Shown here piece by piece: positions 1 to 7,564 of a DNA stretch of 14,656 bases. The position numbers were made by a program, and so were the translations under genes. The DNA is taken from positions 1-14,656 of the forward strand of contig PLXI01000282.1 in NCBI GenBank assembly GCA_003151375.1, given 5' to 3'. The DNA is from Hyphomicrobiales bacterium (lineage in GTDB: Bacteria; Pseudomonadota; Alphaproteobacteria; Rhizobiales; Aestuariivirgaceae). Below the pieces are notes generated by a model, which did no database searches, was not told the DNA's origin, and was given only the letters and a program-made list of their open reading frames with translations. Every line of letters begins with the position of its first letter. Within the stretch, counting starts at the first letter, position 1.

Positions 1-421
1 TGGCAACCGTGTTGCAAACAACGAAGAAGCCGAAGGCACCAGCCTCACCGCTGACATGCTGACCAAGGATAACGATCTCGCCGGTATCTTTGCCGACAAT
101 GCCCAAATGGGCACCGGCTCTGGTGCATCCATCGCCGAGAAGAAGCTGGGCGCCAAATTGTGCCTTGTGGCCTTCGATGCTGACAAGGGCGAAGTTGAAC
201 ATCTCAATGATGGTTCAATCTACGCCCTCATCCTCCAAGATCCTTACATGATGGGTTATGCTGGCGTGTTTGATGGTTACGCCGCCTCAAAGGGCGTTCG
301 CCTGCCTAAGAACGTTGACACTGGCGTTGGCGCTGTAACCAAAGCGAATATGAGCGACCCCAAGTACGCTGGTCTGATGGATCCGACCAAGTACAAGACA
401 GCTCCATTCACGGGCAACTAA
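1..421 (+). CDS. Ribose-type sugar ABC transporter, periplasmic binding protein (3' part only)
   Basis: This is the C-terminal 139 or so residues of a periplasmic sugar-binding protein; the reading frame is open from base 2, so the start and signal peptide lie left of the window. The fragment fits the second lobe of the Peripla_BP_4 (RbsB-like) family: ALILQDPYMMGYAGVFDGY resembles the family's QdPy-mGy segment, and it is followed by the short VDTGV strand near the C-terminus. Proteins of this family capture a pentose, hexose or related polyol or acid in the periplasm and deliver it to an RbsC-type permease. Such a permease is the next gene, 93 bases downstream, beyond a terminator-like hairpin. 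The ligand cannot be read from this fragment. The downstream dehydrogenases suggest a polyol or sugar acid, which is inference only. Family assignment is fairly sure; substrate is unknown. Confidence 0.85.
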   Translation, partial: GNRVANNEEAEGTSLTADMLTKDNDLAGIFADNAQMGTGSGASIAEKKLGAKLCLVAFDADKGEVEHLNDGSIYALILQDPYMMGYAGVFDGYAASKGVRLPKNVDTGVGAVTKANMSDPKYAGLMDPTKYKTAPFTGN

Positions 422-438
422 GTTGGAATGACTAATCG

Positions 439-467
439 AACCGAGGCGATTTGTTCGCCTCGGTTTT
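439..467 (+). terminator. Intrinsic terminator/attenuator between binding protein and permease genes
   Basis: A perfect 9-bp GC-rich stem (CCGAGGCGA at 441-449 pairing with TCGCCTCGG at 455-463) has a 5-base loop, is extended by A-T pairs, and is followed directly by TTTT. It starts about 18 bases after the stop codon of the binding-protein gene and ends before the permease start. Hairpins at this place in ABC operons commonly limit read-through or protect the upstream mRNA, so that binding protein is made in excess over permease. Whether termination is partial or complete cannot be told from sequence. Confidence 0.8.
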
Positions 468-514
468 GATTATTGACATCTGCCATTGGCAGTTTGTGGC
501 GGGGATATAGATTT

Positions 515-1477
515 ATGAAGAACTTTTCATTGGGTGTGCAGTTTCATCGGCTGCCGGTTGAGACCTATGTGGTGGCATTCACCGTCGTCCTATGGATTAT
601 ACTTACCTTCACCGCACCGAATTTTCTCACTGCAGACAATATCGCCAACATGATGCGGTCAGTTTCCTTTTCCGGCATCATAGCGATTGGTGTTTTGTGC
701 ACAATCATCATAGCGGGGATCGACCTTTCGGTTGGTTCTGTGGCGGCCTTTTGCGGCGTGATTGTCGCGCAATTGCTCTCGCATGGTTACGGAATTCCGC
801 TGTCCGTCTTTTTGACTATGTGTGTGGGTATTTTAGTGGGAGCAATGAATGCGGCCGGGGTGGGCAAATTGGGAATTCCCGCGTTCGTTGTAACCTTGGC
901 CGGCTTGAGGGTTTACCGGGGATTTGCTTTGCTTGCTGCTGGCGGCATGACGGTCGGTGGACTGCCTCCCGAGATAAAGGATTTTGCCCGCGGTTCAGTG
1001 CTGGGCATTCCCAACCTGTTTCTGACCATGATCGTTGTTGCCATAGTCATCCACTATGTGCTGACTTATACACGCACCGGGCGTTATCTTTATGCGATTG
1101 GCTCCAATAAGGAGGCGGCCCAACGCCAGGGCATTCCAGTATTCAGAATGACCATGGTTGCCTATGTGTTGAGCGCTGCATTGGCGACCTTGGCCGGCAT
1201 ACTGCTGGTTTCACGCCTTAGCGTTGCATCCCCATCAATGGCCGATGGCTATGAATTGCAAGCAATTGCAGCGTCGGTAGTTGGCGGTGCCAGCCTTTTT
1301 GGCGGCCGGGGAACCGTGCTTGGTGCCGTTGCTGGTGCCATCCTTTTCACCACAATGAGCAACGCTGCGGTGCTGCTTAACATTGAGTCCTTCTGGGAAA
1401 TGGTGATGGAAGGTTTACTGATCGCACTTGTTGTCTATCTGGACAACTTGCAGAAAAAGCGTCTGAGCGGTCTCTAA
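515..1477 (+). CDS. Ribose-type sugar ABC transporter permease (RbsC/BPD_transp_2 family)
   Basis: A 320-residue inner-membrane permease of the RbsC/AraH/XylH family, the usual length for the family. It has many hydrophobic segments and the typical signature AGIDLSVGS (residues 67-75). The segments GKLGIPAFVVTLAGLRVYRG (117-136) and AIGSNKEAAQRQGIP (194-208) match the conserved mid-protein and cytoplasmic-loop motifs. The ATG at 515 is preferred because GGGGA lies 8-10 bases upstream. A TTG at 473 is in frame but would add 14 residues without a clear ribosome binding site and would begin just after the terminator T-run. It lies between the sugar-binding protein gene and two dehydrogenase genes on the same strand, so it probably imports the substrate of those enzymes. 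No ATP-binding subunit gene is present here; it must lie upstream of the window or elsewhere. Confidence 0.9.
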   Translation: MKNFSLGVQFHRLPVETYVVAFTVVLWIILTFTAPNFLTADNIANMMRSVSFSGIIAIGVLCTIIIAGIDLSVGSVAAFCGVIVAQLLSHGYGIPLSVFLTMCVGILVGAMNAAGVGKLGIPAFVVTLAGLRVYRGFALLAAGGMTVGGLPPEIKDFARGSVLGIPNLFLTMIVVAIVIHYVLTYTRTGRYLYAIGSNKEAAQRQGIPVFRMTMVAYVLSAALATLAGILLVSRLSVASPSMADGYELQAIAASVVGGASLFGGRGTVLGAVAGAILFTTMSNAAVLLNIESFWEMVMEGLLIALVVYLDNLQKKRLSGL

Positions 1478-1551
1478 CCCAAAATGTCAATGTGGCGCTT
1501 GAGTGTGATCGACAAAATATCGTTCCCTTGTGGGGCGCTGGAGGGTTTGAC

Positions 1552-2601
1552 ATGAGTGGAGATAAATCGACAGCGATGATGAAGGCCGTTGTCTGTCTTG
1601 CGCCCCATGCCATTGCCGTTGAAACAAGGCCTACCGCAACGCGCGCTCAGGGTGAGGTGCTGCTCAAAATTGAGCGGGTGGGCATTTGTGGCACAGACTA
1701 TCATATCTACGAAGGCGAGCAGCCGTTTCTGAATTACCCGCGGGTGATTGGCCACGAACTTTCTGCCACGGTTGTTGAAACGCCAACCTCAAGCCGATTT
1801 CAAATTGGCCAACAGGTGGTGATCAATCCATATATTGCCTGCGGCACCTGCCATGCATGCAAGATCGGCAAACCGAATTGTTGCATGAACATCGCAGTTC
1901 TTGGTGTTCACCGCGATGGCGGCATGTGTGAATTTATAAGCGTCCCGGAACGCAACCTCATTTTGGCTGACGGGTTGACACTCGATGAAGCGGCAACCGT
2001 AGAGTTTTTGGCAATTGGCGCTCATGCTGTGAGGCGTTCTGGTGTGAGTAACGGTGCAAAAGCACTTGTCGTTGGAGCTGGGCCTATTGGCTTAGGCGCG
2101 GCGATATTTGCGCAAATCGCGGGTGCCAAGGTTACCTTGGTTGACCGTGACAAAGACCGGTTGTCATTGGCAAGTGCTGCAACAGGAATTACCAATACTG
2201 TGATCGTTGATGCCAACGCTTCTGCCTCGATCATGCAAGCTTCGGACGGTGACGGCTTTGATGCAGTTTTTGATGCAACTGGAAACAAGGCATCGATGGA
2301 GCAAAGCTTCGCTTATGTGGCGCATGGTGGCACCTATGTTTTCGTGGGTCTTATCAAGGGCGACATCACATTTTCAGATTCAGAATTTCACAAACGCGAA
2401 ATGACTTTGATGGGCAGCCGAAATGCTACTGCCATAGATTTTGATAATGTTATTGCGGCGATCCAATCTAAGAAAGTGCCGATCCAAAAACTTCTCACTC
2501 ATCGCACAACACTTACTAAAGTTGTTAGTGATCTTCCGTTCTGGTCATCCAACAAGAATGGTTTGATCAAGGCATTGGTTGAAATTTCTGGAAATGACTA
2601 A
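1552..2601 (+). CDS. Zinc-dependent medium-chain dehydrogenase (RspB/LgoD-like sugar-acid or polyol dehydrogenase)
   Basis: A 349-residue NAD(P)-dependent alcohol dehydrogenase of the zinc-containing MDR family. Catalytic zinc ligands are visible as C46 (GICGTD), H68-E69 (GHE) and E151 (VEFLAIGAH). The structural zinc site is C97, C100, C103 and C111. The Rossmann motif VGAGPIGLG (174-182) is followed by an acidic residue at the end of the second strand (VDRD, D198), which favours NAD. GICGTDYHIYEGEQPFLNYP resembles RspB, L-gulonate 5-dehydrogenase and L-galactonate 5-dehydrogenase (LgoD) more than simple alcohol dehydrogenases. The ATG at 1552 is chosen because GGAGGG lies 6 bases upstream; a GTG at 1492 is in frame but has no such site. 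It overlaps the next gene by 8 bases. Likely role: oxidation of an imported sugar acid or polyol at C5 or C2. Exact substrate unknown. Confidence 0.85.
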   Translation: MSGDKSTAMMKAVVCLAPHAIAVETRPTATRAQGEVLLKIERVGICGTDYHIYEGEQPFLNYPRVIGHELSATVVETPTSSRFQIGQQVVINPYIACGTCHACKIGKPNCCMNIAVLGVHRDGGMCEFISVPERNLILADGLTLDEAATVEFLAIGAHAVRRSGVSNGAKALVVGAGPIGLGAAIFAQIAGAKVTLVDRDKDRLSLASAATGITNTVIVDANASASIMQASDGDGFDAVFDATGNKASMEQSFAYVAHGGTYVFVGLIKGDITFSDSEFHKREMTLMGSRNATAIDFDNVIAAIQSKKVPIQKLLTHRTTLTKVVSDLPFWSSNKNGLIKALVEISGND

Positions 2602-3706
2602 GCGGGTTATCCAATTTGGCACGAGCCGTTTTTTGCAGGCCCATGTCGATTTATTCATTCATGAAGCGCGCGTTGCTGGCCAAGATATTGGGCCAATTAC
2701 AGTTGTCAAAACAACGCGAGGAACGGAAAGATCCGGCAGAGTATCGGCGTTTGGGGATAAAGCTGGCTATCCAGTCATCATTCGCGGCATCATTGATAAC
2801 AAGACTGTCAATAACACTCTCACGGTCAAAAGTATCGATGGCGGGCTAATTGCGGATCGTGATTGGCAGAAATTGAACGAAGTTTTCGCCAATGAAGCAG
2901 AAGTGGTGATTTCGAACGTTGGCGAGAGCGGTTATGCCGTTCCGGCCGAAGACGAAATTAGTGCTCCAAGTGACAATCTGGTGCCGGCAAGTTTCCCTGC
3001 GAAACTTCTAAGCTTGCTTTACGCGCGGTATCTGGCTGGCGGCAAGCCGCTGTTGATTTTGCCATGCGAATTAATTTCCGAAAACGGCAAAGTTCTTCGC
3101 CAGATTTTAGTTGGGCTTGCTGATAAATGGAAATTGGATTCTGGGTTCAATACGTGGATGTCAACCAAAGTCACCCTTTGTGATACACTTGTTGACCGCA
3201 TCGTGTCCGAAGCAATTGACCCAGTGGGTGCGATCGCTGAGCCATATGCATTGTGGGCCATCAAGCGCGAAGCTGCCTACAAAATTCCGTTTACACATCC
3301 GGCGATTGTTGAAACGGATGATCTTGAGCCATTCCTACGGCTTAAACTTCACATCCTCAATCTTGGTCATAGTTTTCTGGCTGAAATTTGGCGTTCGGAA
3401 AAGCGCCCACCCGATGAAACGGTGCGAGAAATCCTCAGCGACCCAGCAATCAAAAAGCGACTCACTGATCTTTATCGTGAAGAAGTCATTCCAGGGTTCG
3501 CTGGCTACGGCATGGCTGAAGCCGCGACAACTTATGTTGCGGCAACATTGGAACGCTTTGAGAATCCATTTCTCAATCATAGGCTCAGTGACATTGCGCA
3601 AAACCACCGCTTGAAGCTTGATCGCCGCGTTGTTGATTTCATCGCATGGATAAAAAAGCCGAACCCTGCTGCTAATGTGAAAATGCTTCAGGCCTTGTCA
3701 GCATAG
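2594..3706 (+). CDS. Short mannitol-dehydrogenase-family oxidoreductase, tagaturonate reductase (UxaB)-like
   Basis: A 370-residue NAD-dependent polyol/hexonate dehydrogenase. The N-terminal nucleotide-binding part begins RVIQFGTSRFLQAHVD, like UxaB. LLILPCELISENGKVLRQ matches the family's CEL-NG segment, and TLVDRIV also agrees with UxaB. The catalytic set of the mannitol dehydrogenase family, K-x4-N-x2-H, is intact as K241, N246 and H249. The protein ends about where E. coli UxaB (over 480 residues, from memory) still has roughly 100 more; the last recognisable block is RFENPFLNHRLSDIA. No frameshift is evident, and a clean stop follows. The ATG at 2594 overlaps the upstream dehydrogenase stop by 8 bases, so the two are probably translationally coupled; an in-frame TTG at 2579 is less likely. 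Possible reactions are tagaturonate/altronate or fructuronate/mannonate interconversion; mannitol or another polyol is also possible. Confidence 0.8.
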   Translation: MTKRVIQFGTSRFLQAHVDLFIHEARVAGQDIGPITVVKTTRGTERSGRVSAFGDKAGYPVIIRGIIDNKTVNNTLTVKSIDGGLIADRDWQKLNEVFANEAEVVISNVGESGYAVPAEDEISAPSDNLVPASFPAKLLSLLYARYLAGGKPLLILPCELISENGKVLRQILVGLADKWKLDSGFNTWMSTKVTLCDTLVDRIVSEAIDPVGAIAEPYALWAIKREAAYKIPFTHPAIVETDDLEPFLRLKLHILNLGHSFLAEIWRSEKRPPDETVREILSDPAIKKRLTDLYREEVIPGFAGYGMAEAATTYVAATLERFENPFLNHRLSDIAQNHRLKLDRRVVDFIAWIKKPNPAANVKMLQALSA

Positions 3707-3735
3707 GAACACAAATCCCTCATGCTGGCCAAACA
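3707..3735. other. Convergent junction of the sugar-acid and dpp operons
   Basis: Only 29 bases separate the stop codons. An imperfect hairpin (CAGCAT at 3699-3704 with ATGCTG at 3722-3727, plus an inner 3-bp extension past one bulge) spans the stop of the reductase gene. No T-run follows on either strand, so it is at best a weak bidirectional terminator. Confidence 0.3.
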
Positions 3736-4692
3736 TCATGACGCTAGATGGCACGCCACTATACGATTGTGAACCTCGCGCTGGATTGGAACGCGCGATG
3801 TACATTCTGCGATTGCTATTGGGCATCGCGGATGAAACGGACACCCCGTTGGAGGATTGAGGGGTGAAGGTATTTCACCTTTCAGCGCAGTGCGGTTGCG
3901 CTTGGCCAGAGGATCTGCAATCGGTGTGGCCGAGAGGAGTGCCCTCGTATAGGGGTGCAATGGTGCGCTGAACACAGCATCAACTGGCCCATGCTCTACA
4001 ACTTTCCCAAGATACATCACCATCACTTCATCGGCGATATGACGCACCACTGTGAGGTCGTGGCTGATAAAAAGATACGCGAGATTGAATTTACTTTGCA
4101 GTTCAGCCAACAAATTCAAAACTTGAGCTTGAATTGAAATATCAAGCGCTGAAACTGGCTCATCGAGCACCACCAATTCTGGCTCCAACATCAATGCGCG
4201 GGCTATGGCGATGCGCTGTCGTTGGCCGCCGGAAAACATATGTGGATAACGATCGTAGTGCTCAGGACGCAAGCCTACAGCCGTCATCATGGCACGGGCT
4301 TTTTCACTGCGCTGGGTTTTGTCGAGCGCAGTATTTACTGCCAATGGCTCTTCCAAAATCGTGCCTATTTTTTGGCGCGGATTGAGTGAGCCATAAGGGT
4401 TTTGAAACACCATCTGAACTTTGGGACGAAGTGCACGTAAAGTTTGGACAGATGCACCATCCACTCTGCTGCCAGCAATTGTTAGTTCGCCGGACGTCGG
4501 CGGCTCAATCATGGTGATCATTCGCGCTAATGTGGATTTGCCACAACCGCTTTCACCAACCACTGCCAGTGTCTTGCCTTTCTCTAGCGTGAAGCTGGCG
4601 CCATCGACCGCACGCAAACTGGCAGGCTTTGAAAAGGCGCCGCGCGACACACTGTAATGGCGCTGCAAATTTGTGGCTTCGAGGAGAGGCAT
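3736..4692 (-). CDS. dppF: Dipeptide ABC transporter ATP-binding protein DppF
   Basis: A 318-residue ATPase of the OppF/DppF type that powers dipeptide uptake together with DppD. Walker A is GESGCGKST (46-54). The ABC signature FSGGQRQR is at 153-160. Walker B is LVVLDEP with D177 and E178, and the switch histidine is in SHD (H211). The C-terminal oligo_HPY region carries four cysteines (C284, C290, C297, C314), arranged as in DppD. The ATG at 4692 shares one base with the dppD stop codon (TAATG), so translation is coupled; a GTG at 4719 is in frame but lies inside dppD. It is the last gene of a dppABCDF operon and converges with the sugar-acid operon across 29 bases. No T-tailed terminator is visible after it. 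Assignment rests on family motifs and operon order. Confidence 0.92.
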   Translation of the reverse strand: MPLLEATNLQRHYSVSRGAFSKPASLRAVDGASFTLEKGKTLAVVGESGCGKSTLARMITMIEPPTSGELTIAGSRVDGASVQTLRALRPKVQMVFQNPYGSLNPRQKIGTILEEPLAVNTALDKTQRSEKARAMMTAVGLRPEHYDRYPHMFSGGQRQRIAIARALMLEPELVVLDEPVSALDISIQAQVLNLLAELQSKFNLAYLFISHDLTVVRHIADEVMVMYLGKVVEHGPVDAVFSAPLHPYTRALLSATPIADPLAKRNRTALKGEIPSPLNPPTGCPFHPRCPIAIAECTSRVPIQREVHNRIVACHLAS

Positions 4693-5642
4693 TATTTGCC
4701 CCCCAAGGGATAGTGACACAGCACACCCTTATTCATGGTGGGTTCCTGCGTGCGGCAGAGATCAGTGGCAAAGTCGCAACGCGGATTGAACAGACATCCG
4801 CTTGGCCGATCAAACTGGCCGGGCACCACGCCTTTGATGGCTGTCAAAGTCTGGGTTGTCGCACGTTCTGGCAAAGCCGAAAGCAAGGCTGCCGTATAAG
4901 GGTGGCGCGGTTTGGCGAAAAGCGGCCGCACGGGTTGTTCTTCAACTTTTTGACCCGCATATTGCACACAAACACGGTCAGCCATTTCAGCCACAACTCC
5001 CATTGAATGGGTGATGAGAACGAGGCCCATGCCGCGTTCTTTTTGCAGGCGAGACAGCAAGTCTAAGATTTGAGCCTGGATGGTTACATCCAAAGCCGTT
5101 GTTGGCTCATCTGCAATCAGTAGTTTCGGGCGACAAGCCAAAGCCATAGCAATCATTACGCGCTGCGCCATGCCGCCCGAGAACTGGTGTGGAAATGAGC
5201 GCATGCGCTGGCCAGCGGCAGGTATTCCCACTTCTTCCATCAATTGCACGGCGCGAATGCGTGCTTCACTGTGGTTCATGCCCTCATGCGTGCGTAATGT
5301 TTCAGTAATTTGCCAACCCACGGTGAAACATGGGTTGAGACTGGTCATCGGTTCTTGGAAAATCATCGCGATCTCTTTGCCATTGATCGCGCGGCGCTCT
5401 TGGGGCGAAAGACTGAGTAAATCCCTGCCCTCAAACTCAACTGCATCTGCGGTGACTTGCGCCGTCCACGGCAATAAGCCCATCACCGCCAACATTGCGA
5501 CAGATTTGCCGGAGCCGCTCTCGCCAACGACAGCCAAAACTTCGCCGCTGTTGACTTCCAGAGACACGCGGTCAACCGCGCGGAACATGCCACCGCCAGT
5601 TTTAAATTCTACCGTTAGATTCTTGATGGTGAGCAGCGCCAT
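4692..5642 (-). CDS. dppD: Dipeptide ABC transporter ATP-binding protein DppD
   Basis: A 316-residue ATPase of the OppD/DppD type, partner of DppF in the importer. Walker A is GESGSGKS (40-47), the Q-loop is in FQEPMTSLNP (Q96), the signature FSGGMAQR is at 154-161, Walker B is LLIADEP (D178, E179) and the switch histidine is H212. The C-terminal domain has four cysteines (C283, C289, C296, C309). In some DppD proteins of known structure, cysteines in this region bind a 4Fe-4S cluster; whether they do so here is inference. The ATG at 5642 follows the dppC stop by 3 bases, and the stop codon shares a base with the dppF start. This tight packing indicates one transcript and near-equal synthesis of both ATPases. 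Confidence 0.93.
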   Translation of the reverse strand: MALLTIKNLTVEFKTGGGMFRAVDRVSLEVNSGEVLAVVGESGSGKSVAMLAVMGLLPWTAQVTADAVEFEGRDLLSLSPQERRAINGKEIAMIFQEPMTSLNPCFTVGWQITETLRTHEGMNHSEARIRAVQLMEEVGIPAAGQRMRSFPHQFSGGMAQRVMIAMALACRPKLLIADEPTTALDVTIQAQILDLLSRLQKERGMGLVLITHSMGVVAEMADRVCVQYAGQKVEEQPVRPLFAKPRHPYTAALLSALPERATTQTLTAIKGVVPGQFDRPSGCLFNPRCDFATDLCRTQEPTMNKGVLCHYPLGGK

Positions 5643-5645
5643 TAT

Positions 5646-6551
5646 TCAGCTCCGCCTCAAGCGTGGATCAAGCGCATCGCGCAGGCCGTCACCCATGAGG
5701 TTAATAGCAAGCACAGTGATGAGAATAGCAAGGCCAGGCATGGCCATAACCCAAGGAGCAGACGTAATAAGGTCTCTCGCATCAGCCAGCATGGAGCCCC
5801 ATTCGGGAGCTGGTGGCTGTGCGCCCAAGCCCAAAAAGCCAAGGCCCGCAGCTTCGAGGATTGCATCTGATACGCCAAGGGCAGCTTGCACCATGAGCGG
5901 TGCCACACAATTCGGAAGCACGGTAGTTAGCATTAAACGTAGTGGGCGCAGGCCTGAGACTTTGGCCGCTGTCACGTAATCTTTGGTGAGTTCAACCCGC
6001 GCTGCTGATCGCACCAACAAAACATAGCGTGGCAAAAATACGAATGTAATGGCGACAATCGTGTTCACAAGATTTGGGCCGATCACGGCAATGATCATAA
6101 TGGCGAAAACCAAATCGGGAATGGACATGATCAAATCCATCAAGCGCAGGATGATCGTGTCGAGCAGACCGCCAACGCGTGCCGCTATAAGCCCAAGGGC
6201 AACGCCAATCACTGTGGAGACGAGCATTACCGAAAGGCCAATGAAGATTGACAGCCTGGAACCAAAGATCAGCCTTGCCCACATGTCGCGGCCCAAGGGA
6301 TCAGTTCCAAGCACATGCGACCAGCTGCCTCCTTCGGCCCATATGGGTGGCAGCTTTACCGCATCGCGATATTGTTCCAAGGGATTGTAACTCGTGAGCA
6401 GTGGCGCAAAAACTCCCGACAGCACAATTAAACACACAACAATGAGACCGACTACAGCGCCACGATTTTCACTGAACGCGCGCCAAAAGGCGGCGAACCG
6501 GGTTGGCGGTGCGAGTTGGACCACTTCGCCTGTCACTGTTTCACTGGTCAT
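5646..6551 (-). CDS. dppC: Dipeptide ABC transporter permease DppC
   Basis: A 301-residue inner-membrane permease of the OppC/DppC family. A cytoplasmic N-terminus is followed by a first membrane segment (AVVGLIVVCLIVLSGVFAPL). The typical lumenal segment HVLGTDPLGRDMWARLIFGS comes next, then five more hydrophobic stretches. The cytoplasmic EAA loop that contacts the ATPases is seen as DYVTAAKVSGLRPLRLM, and the C-terminal LGFLGLGAQPPAPEWGSML is highly characteristic. The ATG at 6551 gives the normal length and overlaps the dppB stop by 11 bases, which indicates coupling. Upstream in-frame codons to 6617 would run deep into dppB and add a non-homologous leader. It forms the translocation channel with DppB. 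Confidence 0.93.
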   Translation of the reverse strand: MTSETVTGEVVQLAPPTRFAAFWRAFSENRGAVVGLIVVCLIVLSGVFAPLLTSYNPLEQYRDAVKLPPIWAEGGSWSHVLGTDPLGRDMWARLIFGSRLSIFIGLSVMLVSTVIGVALGLIAARVGGLLDTIILRLMDLIMSIPDLVFAIMIIAVIGPNLVNTIVAITFVFLPRYVLLVRSAARVELTKDYVTAAKVSGLRPLRLMLTTVLPNCVAPLMVQAALGVSDAILEAAGLGFLGLGAQPPAPEWGSMLADARDLITSAPWVMAMPGLAILITVLAINLMGDGLRDALDPRLRRS

Positions 6552-7554
6552 GTCGCAGCCTTGGATTGATGATACCAAGCGTAAGTTCAAGCAGCAGATT
6601 GACGCTGATGACCACAATCGCGATCAACATAATGCCACCTTGCAAGGCGGGATAATCACGTCTGCTAATAGAGCTGATCAGCCAATGGCCTACACCGGGC
6701 CATGAAAAAATTGTTTCGGTTTGCACAGCACCAGCCAATAAGGAGCCTATTTGCAGGGCGATTGCAGTGATCACCGGAATGAAAGCATTGCGCAGCGCAT
6801 GAAGGCCAATGATGCGGAAGGGCGATAGACCTTTGGCTTTGGCAGTTCTCACATAATCTTCTTCCAAAACTTCAAGCATGGATGACCGCGTCATGCGCGC
6901 GACCACCGCTAGAGGCAAAGTGGCAAGCACGATTGTAGGCAATATAAGATGACGCACGACATCAAGGAATGCGCCTTTGGGGCCCCATATAAGACTGTCG
7001 ATGAGCAGCAGCCCAGTGTGTTGGGGATAATAAAACTTCACCAAATCCACACGGCCGGAAACCGGCGTGAGATGCAGTGTGTTGGAGAAGAAAAGGATGA
7101 GAACCAAGCCCCACCAAAATATCGGCATCGAATAGCCCGTCAGCGCGGTGGCCATCAACGTCTGATCAAAGAACTTGCCGCGATTAACAGCAGCGAAGGC
7201 GCCAGCCGGAACACCTAACAAAATTGCCAATAGGCCTGCGCAGAGTGAGAGTTCCAAAGTGGCCGGAAACAAAGTCAGGAACTCATGGGTGATTGGCGTT
7301 TTCGATACAATCGATGTGCCAAAATCACCGTGCAAAATGCCTGAAGCATAATCAAGGAACTGCTTCCACACGGGTTGATCCAAACCCATTTCATGACGCA
7401 GCTGTTCCAGTCGCGCTGGATCAATACCACGTTCACCACGACGCACTTCGATTGGATCACCGGGCACAAGACGCAGCATTATGAAGGTCACAAACATCAA
7501 TGCAACGAAAGTGGGGATCGTCAGCAACAGGCGTTTGATGAGAAAGCGGAGCAT
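6541..7554 (-). CDS. dppB: Dipeptide ABC transporter permease DppB
   Basis: A 337-residue inner-membrane permease of the OppB/DppB family, the usual length. It begins MLRFLIKRLLLTIPTFVALM, the first membrane helix, followed by the family segment LVPGDPIEVRRG and the periplasmic block HGDFGTSI. The EAA loop is DYVRTAKAKGLSPFRIIGLH, and the C-terminal part contains ETIFSWPGVGHWL, a strong family marker. It pairs with DppC to form the dipeptide channel. The start ATG at 7554 lies 10 bases after a perfect 10-bp hairpin whose 3' arm contains the purine-rich GGGGAAGG. Access of ribosomes to the start may therefore depend on that structure (inference). The stop overlaps the dppC start. Confidence 0.94.
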   Translation of the reverse strand: MLRFLIKRLLLTIPTFVALMFVTFIMLRLVPGDPIEVRRGERGIDPARLEQLRHEMGLDQPVWKQFLDYASGILHGDFGTSIVSKTPITHEFLTLFPATLELSLCAGLLAILLGVPAGAFAAVNRGKFFDQTLMATALTGYSMPIFWWGLVLILFFSNTLHLTPVSGRVDLVKFYYPQHTGLLLIDSLIWGPKGAFLDVVRHLILPTIVLATLPLAVVARMTRSSMLEVLEEDYVRTAKAKGLSPFRIIGLHALRNAFIPVITAIALQIGSLLAGAVQTETIFSWPGVGHWLISSISRRDYPALQGGIMLIAIVVISVNLLLELTLGIINPRLRHDQ

Positions 7555-7564
7555 GAGAATTGCC

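Noticed and set aside
473..514. TTG start extending the permease by 14 residues
   Set aside because: There is no ribosome binding site, and it starts just after the terminator T-run. The ATG at 515 has GGGGA at good spacing.
592..1110. A 172-codon frame on the + strand inside the permease gene
   Set aside because: It is out of frame with a convincing RbsC-like protein. Its translation is rich in Cys, His, Trp and Arg, as expected of a shadow frame.
1492..1551. GTG start extending the zinc dehydrogenase by 20 residues
   Set aside because: The ATG at 1552 has GGAGGG 6 bases upstream and gives the family's usual N-terminus.
3699..3727. A possible terminator between the two convergent operons
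   Set aside because: The stem is short with a bulge and has no T-run on either strand. It is kept only as a weak note under the junction.
5080..5979. A 299-codon open frame on the + strand
   Set aside because: It lies wholly antisense to dppD and dppC, whose motifs and spacing are clear. Its translation is low-complexity, rich in serine, arginine and alanine, and shows no domain.
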